Origin: Bacillota bacterium
Lineage (GTDB): Bacteria > Bacillota > Sulfobacillia > Sulfobacillales > JAIMBI01
NCBI GenBank assembly: GCA_021795575.1
Contig: JAJYPH010000005.1
Span: forward strand, 1-53,042
Reading direction: 5' to 3'
Length of the DNA stretch: 53,042 nt
Shown here: in pieces, positions 34,650 to 43,338 of the stretch
Layout of the letters: every line of letters begins with the position of its first letter
Position numbering within the stretch: position 1 is the stretch's first letter
The notes under the pieces: model-generated
Told to the model about the DNA's origin: nothing
Seen by the model: the letters and a program-made list of their open reading frames with translations, nothing else
Databases searched by the model: none
Translations under genes and position numbers: made by a program

Positions 34650-34742
34650 AGGAATCCCTCCTCCACTCGTTCACTGCGCCCTAAAGGCCCACGCGCCTTG
34701 TGGTGCCGCGGGAGGCCCATCCGGACTCCCACTCACTCCCAC

Positions 34743-35810
34743 TCATCCCCGCACCCACTCTGGGGCCCATGCCAGGTCCGGATAACTGTCTGAAAACGCC
34801 ACGAGCCGACGGCCCTGCGAGCCTTCCCGGGTTTGGGCTGCTAGCAGGGCATTCCACACCGCTTCTTCGGTCGCATCCACCGTGGCGCCATAAAGCAAAT
34901 CCATCACCGGCGCGCGACCCAGCGGGCGGTCGGCGACGAATCCGGCCGGCGCTGGCGCGGAACCTGAGTCGTCAAGCAGATGGGTCGAGACGGCGAGCGC
35001 TAGCTCCCCACTGCCCGACCGACCGATGGAGCCCGTGCGCGCCAGTCCGAAGCCAACCCGGGCCGCCAGCCGCTGCAGCTGATGAGGATGCAGCGGCGCG
35101 TCCGTGACCACCAGGCCAATACAGGAGCCCGGGTGCGGATCGGCGTCGGGACCCGGCGGCGCGGCCGCGCCCCAAGGCAGCCGCAGGTCCTCGGGCCGGC
35201 CGAAGTTCGTGAGCAACAGCACGCCGACCATGCACGTACCGGCATCCCAGCTCACGAGACGCGAGGCGGTTCCAATACCTCCCTTGTAGCCGAAGAGATG
35301 CATGCCCGCCCCAGCGCCGACGGAGCCTTCCTCGACGGGACCACCACCGAGAGCTCGAAAAGCCGCATCCAGCGTTGCCGGCCCGCAGACCACGTCCGGA
35401 CTACTTAGATAGCCGTCGTCGCACTCGCCGACGACGGGCAGGGGCAGGTCGTTCACGACGGCCGCTCGGTCTTCCGCGAGGGAACGGGCCACCACCGCGT
35501 CATACACCGCCCCGACACTCCGGGTGCCGGTCAGCACGATGGGCCCTGTGATTAGGCCCTGTGAGTCGACGGCATCCCGACCGGTCATCAGGCCAAACCC
35601 ATTGACGACGGCACTGCCAGCGAAGTAGCGGCACCGCCAACGGTCCTGCCCGGGCAGGTCGAGGACGGTCACGCCGGTGTGCGACGCGCCTTCAGACGCA
35701 ACCAGCCCGGCGTGCCCGACACGCACGCCCGGTACATCCGTGACCGCGTTGTGGGCCCCGCTCGGGTGCATGGTCCTCATCCAGCCTCGCTCTCGTGCCC
35801 GCCTGCTCAC
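34743..35810 (-). CDS. P1 family peptidase (DmpA/beta-aminopeptidase type)
   Basis: Self-cleaving N-terminal-nucleophile aminopeptidase of 355 aa. The conserved opening is NAVTDVPGVRVGHAG. The middle has EGSVGAGAGMHLFGYKGGIG. The autocleavage site is expected before Ser in PHPGSCIGLVVTDAPLHPHQ, matching the start of the DmpA beta chain. Members release N-terminal D-Ala, beta-alanine or other amino acids from peptides or amides. GTG at 35810 is chosen because AAGGAGGT lies 5-6 bases upstream; ATG 35813 is too close to it. It is divergent from the aminotransferase operon and probably supplies its amino substrate; this link is inference. Confidence 0.88.
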   Translation of the reverse strand: MSRRARERGWMRTMHPSGAHNAVTDVPGVRVGHAGLVASEGASHTGVTVLDLPGQDRWRCRYFAGSAVVNGFGLMTGRDAVDSQGLITGPIVLTGTRSVGAVYDAVVARSLAEDRAAVVNDLPLPVVGECDDGYLSSPDVVCGPATLDAAFRALGGGPVEEGSVGAGAGMHLFGYKGGIGTASRLVSWDAGTCMVGVLLLTNFGRPEDLRLPWGAAAPPGPDADPHPGSCIGLVVTDAPLHPHQLQRLAARVGFGLARTGSIGRSGSGELALAVSTHLLDDSGSAPAPAGFVADRPLGRAPVMDLLYGATVDATEEAVWNALLAAQTREGSQGRRLVAFSDSYPDLAWAPEWVRG

Positions 35811-35836
35811 CATCCACCTCCTTGGCTCAAAGATGA

Positions 35837-35859
35837 TAACGCTCTGCGTTACCACTATA
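35837..35859 (-). promoter_or_regulatory. Candidate operator and -10 box of the peptidase gene
   Basis: TAACGC-TCT-GCGTTA is a perfect 6-bp inverted repeat (35837-35851). On the minus strand TATAGT (35859-35854) lies just before it, so the palindrome would sit at the transcription start, a usual repressor position. The IclR-type regulator of the facing operon is the natural candidate to bind it; this is inference. The -35 match is poor. Confidence 0.45.
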
Positions 35860-35992
35860 TCGTTTTTGCACTTGCTAACGGGCTTCGACACGGCCTCCGC
35901 CATTCCTGCCAGGTTGAGAAAAAATTTTGCAAACTCTTGCGCTTGGCCCGGATAGGGGAGCCTGGGTTCATCCTGCCTTCGACGACCAAAAC

Positions 35993-36021
35993 TTGACGAG
36001 CCCGGACGGACCCATCACAAT
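35993..36021 (+). promoter_or_regulatory. Promoter of the aminotransferase-CoA-transferase operon
   Basis: TTGACG (35993-35998), 17 bases, then CACAAT (36016-36021): a good sigma-A-type promoter about 50 bases upstream of the first start codon at 36070. The surrounding 36000-36055 sequence is AT-richer than the rest of the window. Confidence 0.55.
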
Positions 36022-36069
36022 AATCATGGGTGTTGCAGTGCGATACAATGTGCGATGGAGGGATGCGTC

Positions 36070-37332
36070 ATGACCTTGGCCGAACGTTATGGACGAAGCT
36101 TGGCAGCCGTCGTGCCCATGGAGTCACCGATCGAGATCGAGCGAGGCGAAGGCGCTTACCTCGTGGACCGGGACGGTCGTCGCTATTTGGACCTGGTCAT
36201 GGGCATTGCGGTCAATGCGGTGGGCCATGCCCACCCAGCCGTGGTGCGCGCGGTCGCCGAGCAGGCAGGGCGGCACCTGCACGTTTACAGCGGGACGGGG
36301 TATCAGGAGGCGGTCGTCGCGTATGCCGAGGCGCTCCTCGCCGACATTGGGCCGAACTATCGGGTGTTTTTTGGCAACTCGGGAGCCGAAGCGGTGGAAG
36401 CCGCCATCAAGCTGGCGCGCGCCGCGACGGGGCGCCAGGCCGTCGTGGCGTTCCGCGGTGGCTTCCACGGGCGAACCATGGGGGCCTTGAGCTTAACCGC
36501 CTCCGCCGCCCGCTATCGGTCCACCTATGAGCCGCTTGTCCCCGGCGTTTACCACGTGGATTTTCCGGCCGCGACGCGTTTGGGGTTGGCACCGGAAGCC
36601 GCCTTTCAGCATACGGTCCAACAGTTCGAGCAGCTCTTGGCCTGTGAGGTGGAACCCGACCACATCGCCGCGGTGGTCGTGGAGGCCATCCAGGGCGAAG
36701 GCGGCTATGTGATTCCTCCGAGCATGTTTCTTCCCTGGCTGCGACAAGTCACCGCACGGCACGGCATCTTGCTGGCGGTGGACGAGGTGCAAGCGGGTAT
36801 GGGCCGCACGGGCCGGATGTGGGCGTACCAGCATGACCGCATTGAGCCCGACCTCATCATTATGGGCAAGGCCTTAGGGGGAGGGCTGCCTCTGTCCGCC
36901 ATGGCGGGCCGGGACGACTTGATGGACCGCTGGCCGGCAGGCCTGCATGGCAGCACGTTCGGCGGCAATCCGGTGGCTGCCGCCGCGGGGTTGGCCACCT
37001 TGCAGATCATTCGACGCGAAGGGCTGGTCGAGCGCGCGGCCACGCTCGGCCGCCGCGCGCTGGAGGTGCTCGAACCCCTCCGGGCGCGACCCGATGTCAG
37101 CGATGTACGCGGCCGCGGCTTGATGGTGGCCGTGGAGTTCCAAGGAGACGACGCGCCCGCCCACGTGGCGCGTCTGGTTGACGCCAGCCTGCGCGAGGGG
37201 ATGTACATTCATCCGGCCGGCATCCACCACCAAGTCATCCGGCTCATGCCGCCCCTCAATATCGAGGAGGCGGTGTGGCTGGAGGCCCTGGCGGTCTTGC
37301 GAACGCTCGTAGAGGAAACAGCCGGGAGGTGA
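36070..37332 (+). CDS. Class III aminotransferase (GABA/5-aminovalerate transaminase-like)
   Basis: PLP enzyme of 420 aa that moves an omega- or beta-amino group to a keto acid. The PLP lysine is K267 in IIMGKALGGGLP, the cofactor-binding Asp is in AVDEVQAGMGRTG, and the phosphate site is FFGNSGAEAVEAAIKLAR. The layout matches GabT/DavT and acetylornithine-type enzymes; operon context with an aldehyde dehydrogenase favours an omega-amino acid such as GABA or 5-aminovalerate. ATG at 36070 follows GGAGGG by seven bases. First gene of the operon running to 42693. Confidence 0.9.
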   Translation: MTLAERYGRSLAAVVPMESPIEIERGEGAYLVDRDGRRYLDLVMGIAVNAVGHAHPAVVRAVAEQAGRHLHVYSGTGYQEAVVAYAEALLADIGPNYRVFFGNSGAEAVEAAIKLARAATGRQAVVAFRGGFHGRTMGALSLTASAARYRSTYEPLVPGVYHVDFPAATRLGLAPEAAFQHTVQQFEQLLACEVEPDHIAAVVVEAIQGEGGYVIPPSMFLPWLRQVTARHGILLAVDEVQAGMGRTGRMWAYQHDRIEPDLIIMGKALGGGLPLSAMAGRDDLMDRWPAGLHGSTFGGNPVAAAAGLATLQIIRREGLVERAATLGRRALEVLEPLRARPDVSDVRGRGLMVAVEFQGDDAPAHVARLVDASLREGMYIHPAGIHHQVIRLMPPLNIEEAVWLEALAVLRTLVEETAGR

Positions 37333-37337
37333 GCCGC

Positions 37338-38144
37338 TTGCCCCGTCCGACAGCGGAGGATCAGAATGTTCCGCGCTTCTTCATTCAGGCCGTAGCCCGG
37401 GGCTTGGCCATGTTAGAGGTGTTTGACGCGGAACATCCGGACTTGTCGCTCACGGAGTTGGCGCGGGCCCTGGGAACCAACAAGCCCACCGCACGTCGGT
37501 TCGTCCAGACCCTCTTGCAGCTGGGCTACCTGGAGGCGCTGCCCGGCAAGCGCTACCGGTTGGGCACACGCACCCTCGAACTGGGGCGCCGCTACCTGGC
37601 CAGCGTCTCCTTGACCGACCGCGCGCGCCCGTTCTTGGAGGCACTGGCCGCAGCGACCGGGGAGACGACCAACTTGGCCGTGCGAGAAGGACGAGACGTC
37701 GTGTACGTGGTGCGCGTCGAAGCGGCGCCCCGCATTCTCAGCGTCAACCTGCGGGTGGGATCGCGCCTGCCACTGCACGCCACATCGCTCGGCAAAGCTC
37801 TCGTGTCTCAGATGGCCGATGAGAAGCTGCTGGACATCATGGGGCAGCCGCCGTGGCCCGCGCTGACACCGCACACGGTGCGCAGCCCCCAGGCTCTGCG
37901 TCCGCATTTGCAGCACGTGACGGATCATGGCTATGCCGTGTCGGACCAAGAACTGGAATTGGGCCTGCGGTCCATTGCGGCGCCGGTTTACGATGCCGAG
38001 CGGCGCTTGGTGGCGGCCATCAACGTGTCAACCCCGGTCGCTCAAGTTTCACGCGAGCAGCTGACGGGCCCGTTCGCGGTGGCGCTGGTCAGGACGGCTC
38101 ACCAACTGTCCGTGGCGCTCGGATGTCCAGAGGTGACCGCGTAA
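37338..38144 (+). CDS. IclR-family transcriptional regulator
   Basis: Regulator of 268 aa. The N-terminal winged helix is SLTELARALGTNKPTARRFV, and the C-terminal GAF-like effector domain carries LPLHATSLGKALV and YAVSDQELELGLRSIAAPV, both family hallmarks. The start is TTG at 37338, seven bases after GGAGGT; GTG 37329 is too close to that site, though possible. It lies inside the operon, between the transaminase and the dehydrogenase, and most likely controls it. The palindrome at 35837-35851 is a candidate site. Confidence 0.92.
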   Translation: MPRPTAEDQNVPRFFIQAVARGLAMLEVFDAEHPDLSLTELARALGTNKPTARRFVQTLLQLGYLEALPGKRYRLGTRTLELGRRYLASVSLTDRARPFLEALAAATGETTNLAVREGRDVVYVVRVEAAPRILSVNLRVGSRLPLHATSLGKALVSQMADEKLLDIMGQPPWPALTPHTVRSPQALRPHLQHVTDHGYAVSDQELELGLRSIAAPVYDAERRLVAAINVSTPVAQVSREQLTGPFAVALVRTAHQLSVALGCPEVTA

Positions 38145-38169
38145 TCGCAGAGGAAGCGGAGGTGCAGCG

Positions 38170-39771
38170 ATGGGTCTTCCCCCTTTTGCCAACGAACCGC
38201 TGTTGAAGTTTTCCGAGCCGGCCGAACAGGCGCACATGAGCGAGGCCCACCAGCACGTGCTGGCGAACTTGGGGATGGAGTGTCCCTTGAGGATCGGCGA
38301 CCGCGAAGTTTACGGACCCAATCGAGTGGTGGTGCACTGCCCGGATGCCGTGAACCTCGCTTTGGGGTCGGTGGTCATGGGCGGGGTCGCCGAGGCTGCC
38401 GAAGCGGTGCAGGTGGCTGAGGAGGCTTTTGCGTCGTGGTCCCGCACCAGCGTGGAGGAGCGGGCCGCGCTGCTGTTGCGTGCCGGAGACATCCTTCGCC
38501 ACCGCCGCCGACACATCCTCACGTGGATGGCGCTGGAGGTGGGCAAGAACTTTGACCAGGCCGATGGCGAGGTGGCTGAAGCCATTGATCACTTTGAGTG
38601 GAACGCCCGGCAACTGTTTTCCTGGGCTCAGGGTCGCTCGCTTGCACCGCATGCTCAGGAGATCAACGAGTATCGGTATCGCCCTTTGGGTGTCGGCGCG
38701 GTCATTGCCCCATGGAATTTTCCTGCGACGCTGCCCCTGGGCATGGTGGTCGCCGCCATTGCCGCCGGCAACACCGTGGTCCTCAAGCCGTCCGAGCACG
38801 CGTCGCTGACGGCGTATCACTTGGTTCAGATTTTGCGTGATGCCGGCGTCCCGCCGGGGGTGGTCAACTTCGTGCCGGGAGCAGGGACCCTCGTGGGCGA
38901 CGCACTCGTCTCGGACCCGCGCGTGCGGTTTGTCGCCTTCGTCGGCTCGCGGGATGTGGGAATCCACATCGCCGAACGCGCCTCCGCCGTGGCGGTCGGC
39001 CAGCACCACCTGAAGCGCGTCATGACCGAAATGGGTGGGAAAAACGCCACGATTGTCACGGAGGCCGCTGATTTCGACTGGGCGGTGGCGGAAGTCACCC
39101 GGTCGGCCCTGGGGTTCCAAGGCCAAAAGTGTTCGGCCACCTCCCGGGTGATTTGCCTCCCGGGGATTCATGATCGTTTTGTGGAGGCCCTAGCGGCGCA
39201 CATGGAGGCCACCGCGGCCAAAAGGGGGCGTGCCGTGGACAATGCGCCGTATGGGGCCTTGGTGAGCGCTCAGGCGCGCAACAAGGTCGAGAGCTACGTG
39301 GCCACGGCTTCGACGCACGGGCGGGTGCTGCTCGAGGGCCAGCGTGACCCGACGCTGGGATACTGTGTCACGCCGACGCTGGTGGATCGGGTCGACCCGC
39401 AGTCCCCCCTGGCCCAAGAGGAGATTTTTGGTCCGGTGGTGGCCGTGCTGGAAGCGAACACCCTCCCCGACGCCGTGGCGGCGGCCAACAATGTTCCGTA
39501 TGCGTTGACGGGCGCCGCGTTCACGCACGATCCGCACGAGCTGGACTTCATCCGGGAGCATTTCTACGTTGGCAATCTTTATCTGAACCGGAGTTCCACC
39601 GGGGCGATGGCCGGTGTGCACCCGTTCGGGGGGTACAAGCTGTCGGGCACCGGCCCTAAGGTTGGGGGCCCGGACTATTTGGGGTTCTTTCTTGAGGCTC
39701 AAGTCATCACACAGGCGGTACGCTATCCGGACCCTCGACCCACGGTCCCAGTCCATACAGAAAGTCGGTGA
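38170..39771 (+). CDS. Aldehyde dehydrogenase, P5C/glutamate-semialdehyde dehydrogenase-like
   Basis: NAD(P)-dependent aldehyde dehydrogenase of 533 aa. The catalytic Cys is C321 in FQGQKCSATSRV, the general base is E287 in MTEMGGKN, and the cofactor loop is VIAPWNFPATLPLGM. The opening (FANEPLLKFSEP) and length resemble L-glutamate gamma-semialdehyde dehydrogenase (RocA type) rather than GabD. In this operon it would oxidise the semialdehyde made by the transaminase to the dicarboxylic acid. ATG at 38170 follows GGAGGT. Its stop overlaps the start of the CoA-transferase gene by four bases. Confidence 0.92.
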   Translation: MGLPPFANEPLLKFSEPAEQAHMSEAHQHVLANLGMECPLRIGDREVYGPNRVVVHCPDAVNLALGSVVMGGVAEAAEAVQVAEEAFASWSRTSVEERAALLLRAGDILRHRRRHILTWMALEVGKNFDQADGEVAEAIDHFEWNARQLFSWAQGRSLAPHAQEINEYRYRPLGVGAVIAPWNFPATLPLGMVVAAIAAGNTVVLKPSEHASLTAYHLVQILRDAGVPPGVVNFVPGAGTLVGDALVSDPRVRFVAFVGSRDVGIHIAERASAVAVGQHHLKRVMTEMGGKNATIVTEAADFDWAVAEVTRSALGFQGQKCSATSRVICLPGIHDRFVEALAAHMEATAAKRGRAVDNAPYGALVSAQARNKVESYVATASTHGRVLLEGQRDPTLGYCVTPTLVDRVDPQSPLAQEEIFGPVVAVLEANTLPDAVAAANNVPYALTGAAFTHDPHELDFIREHFYVGNLYLNRSSTGAMAGVHPFGGYKLSGTGPKVGGPDYLGFFLEAQVITQAVRYPDPRPTVPVHTESR

Positions 39772-40643
39772 CGGCCGTGGAGTGGCTGTCGGTGTCCGAG
39801 GCGGTGGCCCGATACATCGAAGACGGGCAGGTGCTCTATCTAGCGGGGTTCACGCACCTCATTCCGTTTGCGTTTGGCCATGAGATTATCCGCCAGCACA
39901 AGCGTGGCCTGACGCTGTGCCGCGCCACGCCCGACCTCCTCTATGAGCAGATGCTGGCGGGGCAGGTGGCGGACAAAGTGGTCTTCAGCTATGCCGGGAA
40001 TCCCGGCGTGGGGCTGTTGCCCGTGTTTCGCCGCGCCGTCGAGACGGGGGCGGTCGCGATCGAGGAGTGGACCCACTTTGAGATGGTGGCCCGGTTGGCG
40101 GCGGGCGCGGCCGGCGTGCCCTTTTGGCCCGTGAACACGCTGGACAACGATCTGAGTCGGCGTCGAGCCCGCCCACGGGTGGCGAGCCCGTTCACCGGGG
40201 AGCTGGTCCCGGTGGTTCCCCCCTTGGCTCCCGACGTCACGCTGCTGCATGCGCACGCGGCGGACGAGGAGGGCAACATCTACGTGGACGGCCTGCTGGG
40301 GGAGATGCGCGAGGCGGCACTGGCGGCCCGACGGGTCCTGGTGTCCGTCGAGACCTGCGAACCTGCCCGGGACCTTCGGGCCGGACGCCTCACCCTGCTG
40401 CTGCCCGCGTTCCGCGTCGCCAGCGTGTCCGTCGAGCCCTGGGGAGCCCATCCGTCGTACGTGTTGGGCCGGTACGACCGGGACACGCTGTTCTACCGCG
40501 AATGGGACGCGCAGGCGCGCCAGGAGGTGGCGGTGGACGCATGGCTGCAGGAATTTGTTTACGGGGTCGCGGACCGCGCGGAATATGTTCGGCAGCTGCC
40601 CGCGGGACGGCTCCGAACACTGAAGGAGGCGGCTCTCATATGA
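39768..40643 (+). CDS. CoA-transferase subunit A (glutaconate CoA-transferase-like)
   Basis: Alpha subunit (291 aa) of a class I CoA-transferase of the GctA type. The start includes DGQVLYLAGFTHLIPFAFGH, then IIRQHKRGLTLCRATPDLL and VFSYAGNPGVGLLPVFRRAV, in the order of GctA. It has no catalytic Glu of its own, as expected for this subunit. GTG at 39768 overlaps the dehydrogenase stop (GTGA). It should pair with the next gene to transfer CoA between a short acid such as acetate and a dicarboxylate such as glutarate. A few relatives (IpdAB) are hydrolases instead. Confidence 0.85.
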   Translation: MTAVEWLSVSEAVARYIEDGQVLYLAGFTHLIPFAFGHEIIRQHKRGLTLCRATPDLLYEQMLAGQVADKVVFSYAGNPGVGLLPVFRRAVETGAVAIEEWTHFEMVARLAAGAAGVPFWPVNTLDNDLSRRRARPRVASPFTGELVPVVPPLAPDVTLLHAHAADEEGNIYVDGLLGEMREAALAARRVLVSVETCEPARDLRAGRLTLLLPAFRVASVSVEPWGAHPSYVLGRYDRDTLFYREWDAQARQEVAVDAWLQEFVYGVADRAEYVRQLPAGRLRTLKEAALI

Positions 40644-41401
40644 GCGATCCCCTGCTGACCCGCAAAGAACAAATGGTGGTGATGGCGGCTCGACTGCTTC
40701 GACCCGCCGAGCGGGTGCTGGTGGGCGTAGGGCTGCCCAATCTGGCCGCCAACTTGGCCAAGCGGGTTCACGCGCCGGACCTGGTGCTGATTTATGAATC
40801 CGGCATTCTGGATGCGAACCCCAAGTCCCTGCCGTTGTCCATCGGCGATCCCGTTCTGGTGCGCGACGCACTGGCCACGATCCCTATGCTGGAACTGTTT
40901 AGCAATTACCTGCAGACCGGCTGGATTGACGTGGGATTTCTCGGCGGTGCCCAGGTTGACTGCCGTGGAAATCTTAATTCCACGGTCATTGGGCCGTACG
41001 AGCACCCGGTGAGGCGCTTAGCCGGTTCGGGCGGGGCGGCCGATATCGCCTCCTGCGCGCGGCGCCTCATCCTCATGCTCCCTCAGGACCTCCGCCACTT
41101 TCCGCCCCGGGTCGACTTTGTCACCTCACCGGGCCACCCGCCCGAAGGGCGGCGCCCGGATGGTCAGGGCCCGGCGTGGGTGGTCACCGATCGAGGACTG
41201 TACGATTTTGACGACGAGGGCCGGATGCGGCTCCGTCAGCTGCACCCCGACGAAACCGTCGCCACTGTGCAGAAGGCAACCGGATGGCCGCTGGCGGTTC
41301 ACCCTGACGTCCACCACTGGGCCCCTCCCACGGACGCGGAACACGAGGCGTTGAGGCGTCTGGTGTCCACGACGCCGGTGGACCGCCAGGCGTCGGCATG
41401 A
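40640..41401 (+). CDS. CoA-transferase subunit B (glutaconate CoA-transferase-like)
   Basis: Beta subunit, 253 aa. The Glu expected to form the glutamyl-CoA intermediate is E53 in LVLIYESG, matching the position of the catalytic Glu (E54) of Acidaminococcus GctB, so transferase activity is plausible. WIDVGFLGGAQVDCRGNLNS and VTDRGLYDFD are also typical. ATG at 40640 overlaps the GctA-like stop, and AAGGAGG is upstream. The stop overlaps the next aminotransferase by four bases. Confidence 0.87.
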   Translation: MSDPLLTRKEQMVVMAARLLRPAERVLVGVGLPNLAANLAKRVHAPDLVLIYESGILDANPKSLPLSIGDPVLVRDALATIPMLELFSNYLQTGWIDVGFLGGAQVDCRGNLNSTVIGPYEHPVRRLAGSGGAADIASCARRLILMLPQDLRHFPPRVDFVTSPGHPPEGRRPDGQGPAWVVTDRGLYDFDDEGRMRLRQLHPDETVATVQKATGWPLAVHPDVHHWAPPTDAEHEALRRLVSTTPVDRQASA

Positions 41402-42693
41402 GCGATGTGTTTTATCGGTCGCCGGCAGCGCACTACCCCCTTATCGCCGGCGGCGCGGGCATCTACCTGTGGGACGCGGAGGGCCGCCGGTATTTGGATG
41501 GATCGTCCGGGGCCCTGGTCGCCAATTTGGGCCATGGCCGCCGCGAGATTGTGGACGCGATGGCGCAGCAAGCGGGGTCCGTGGCCTTTGCACACACGCA
41601 GCGGTTTACGTCGGCAGCCCAGGAAGCCCTGGGTCATCACGTGGCCCGACTCCTGCCAGGGGACCTGAGCCACACGTATCCCGTCTCCGGCGGGTCGGAA
41701 GCGACGGAAACGGCCATCAAGCTGGCGCGGCAGTACTTTCTGGAGTCAGGGCAGCCCGAACGCTACCGGGTCGTCACGCAGTGGCCGTCCTACCACGGCA
41801 ATACACTGGGCGCGTTGGCCGCGTCCGGCCACCTAGCCCGGCGGCGGCCCTACGATCCCTTGCTGAGTTCGGCGGCGTTCGTTCATGCCCCGCAGCCGCG
41901 AGCCACTTGCCACGGGCGGGCCGCCGGCGAATGGTGCCCGTGCGCCGAAGAGGTAGCGGCTGCCATTGAAAGGGCCGGGCCGGAGACGGTCGCAGCCGTC
42001 CTGTGGGAACCCATTAGCGGGTCGGCCGCCTCCGGCTTTGTGCCGCATCCTGGCTTCTTCAGCCAGCTCCGCGCGCTGTGTGATCGCTGGGGGCTCCTGC
42101 TGATCGCCGACGAGGTGATGACTGGCCTCGGCCGCACGGGCCAGATGCTCGGCGTGCAGCACCATGACGTCATCCCCGACATGGTTACGCTGGCCAAAGG
42201 GTTGTCGGGAGGATATGCGCCCCTCGGTGCCGTCGTGGCCACCGACCGCGTTTACAACGCCGTGGCCCAAGGATCGGGTCGATTCGTGCACGGCTTTACG
42301 TTTGGAGGGCATCCCGTCGCTTGTGCCGCGGGAGCCAAGGCGCTGGAGATCCTGGAGGCGGAGGACTTGGTTCGACGCAGCGCGCTCATGGGTGTTCAGT
42401 TGGCGGCGGGACTGCAGGCGCTGGCGACACGGCACCCGGTGGTGCGCGAAGTGCGCGGCCGTGGACTGATGCAGGGCTTAGTGCTTGAGACCGACCGCCA
42501 GGTGCCGGGAGGACGGGCGAGCCAGCTCGGTCAGCGGGCGTTCGACCGGGGTCTCCTGATCTATCCGGGAGGCGGCGAAGGCGCATCCCCGTACGGCGAC
42601 CACGTTCTCATCGGGCCGCCGCTGGTAGTCACGGAGGAAGAAGTCGCGACCTTGCTCATGATGCTGGACGACAGTCTCGCCGCGCTGCTGTAG
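41398..42693 (+). CDS. Class III aminotransferase (second of the operon)
   Basis: PLP aminotransferase of 431 aa. The PLP lysine is K267 in VTLAKGLSGGYAPLG, the Asp is in LIADEVMTGLGRTGQM, and YPVSGGSEATETAIKLARQY forms the phosphate site. VTQWPSYHGNTLGALAASG and the AGEWCPCAEEV insertion resemble the adenosylmethionine-8-amino-7-oxononanoate or omega-amino-acid:pyruvate branch rather than GabT. ATG overlaps the CoA-transferase stop. Why the operon needs two distinct transaminases is not clear; they may act on two substrates (for example a diamine and an amino acid). Confidence 0.9.
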   Translation: MSDVFYRSPAAHYPLIAGGAGIYLWDAEGRRYLDGSSGALVANLGHGRREIVDAMAQQAGSVAFAHTQRFTSAAQEALGHHVARLLPGDLSHTYPVSGGSEATETAIKLARQYFLESGQPERYRVVTQWPSYHGNTLGALAASGHLARRRPYDPLLSSAAFVHAPQPRATCHGRAAGEWCPCAEEVAAAIERAGPETVAAVLWEPISGSAASGFVPHPGFFSQLRALCDRWGLLLIADEVMTGLGRTGQMLGVQHHDVIPDMVTLAKGLSGGYAPLGAVVATDRVYNAVAQGSGRFVHGFTFGGHPVACAAGAKALEILEAEDLVRRSALMGVQLAAGLQALATRHPVVREVRGRGLMQGLVLETDRQVPGGRASQLGQRAFDRGLLIYPGGGEGASPYGDHVLIGPPLVVTEEEVATLLMMLDDSLAALL

Positions 42694-42871
42694 GCTCGCG
42701 CCCAGGCCAGGCCATCTCCCCTCTTGGGCGTGATGAGGATGGCCTTTCCCACAGCGCCGAACCTGATAAGATAGGCACGACCAATCGGGAAACGGCGATA
42801 GCGGGTGATAACGCGTAACAACGTTGGTTCCGAGAGCAGATGAGCTGGCAGAGGACGAAAGGGGTGGTGGC

Positions 42872-43270
42872 GTGGCATGGACGTTTCGGCAGATGGTGGC
42901 GGACGCACGCGCCGACGTGGAGGGAGTGGGGCCCGAGGAAGCCCGGCGCCGCATGCGGGAGCAGCCGAACACGCTGGTGATTGATGTGCAGGACGCGGTC
43001 GACCTGGGTGCCTGCGGCCTCATTCCCGGCGGCATCAACATCACGTTGGGCATGCTGCCGATTCGCGCCGACCACGAGTTGCCGGAGGCGCTTCGCTCGC
43101 CCGAACTGCAGGACTTCCGGCGACCCATCCTGGTCACGTGCGGGGCCGGCGGCCAGGCGGCCCTGGGAGCGCACCTGTTGACGCGCATGGGGTACGAGCA
43201 CGTCGCGTTCATCGATGGGGGCACCGCCGCCTGGAAGGCGCAGGGGTTTGACGTGGAGCGGCCGGCCTGA
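42872..43270 (+). CDS. Rhodanese-like sulfurtransferase, single domain
   Basis: Sulfur-carrier protein of 132 aa with one rhodanese domain. The active-site cysteine is C90 in ILVTCGAGGQAALG, and the CH2A-like LVIDVQDAVDLGACGLIPGG and closing VAFIDGGTAAWKAQGF are typical. GTG at 42872 has AAGGGG about nine bases upstream. It follows the catabolic operon by 180 bases with its own leader. A decayed copy lies at 30380-30705. In a sulfur oxidiser such proteins move persulfide sulfur, but nothing here fixes its partner. Confidence 0.9.
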   Translation: MAWTFRQMVADARADVEGVGPEEARRRMREQPNTLVIDVQDAVDLGACGLIPGGINITLGMLPIRADHELPEALRSPELQDFRRPILVTCGAGGQAALGAHLLTRMGYEHVAFIDGGTAAWKAQGFDVERPA

Positions 43271-43338
43271 TCTTGCGGGCGCCGACGCCGTGTTCGCGGT
43301 CGTCCCGCCTGACCTGCGGGGCGTCCCCGGACAGGCTC

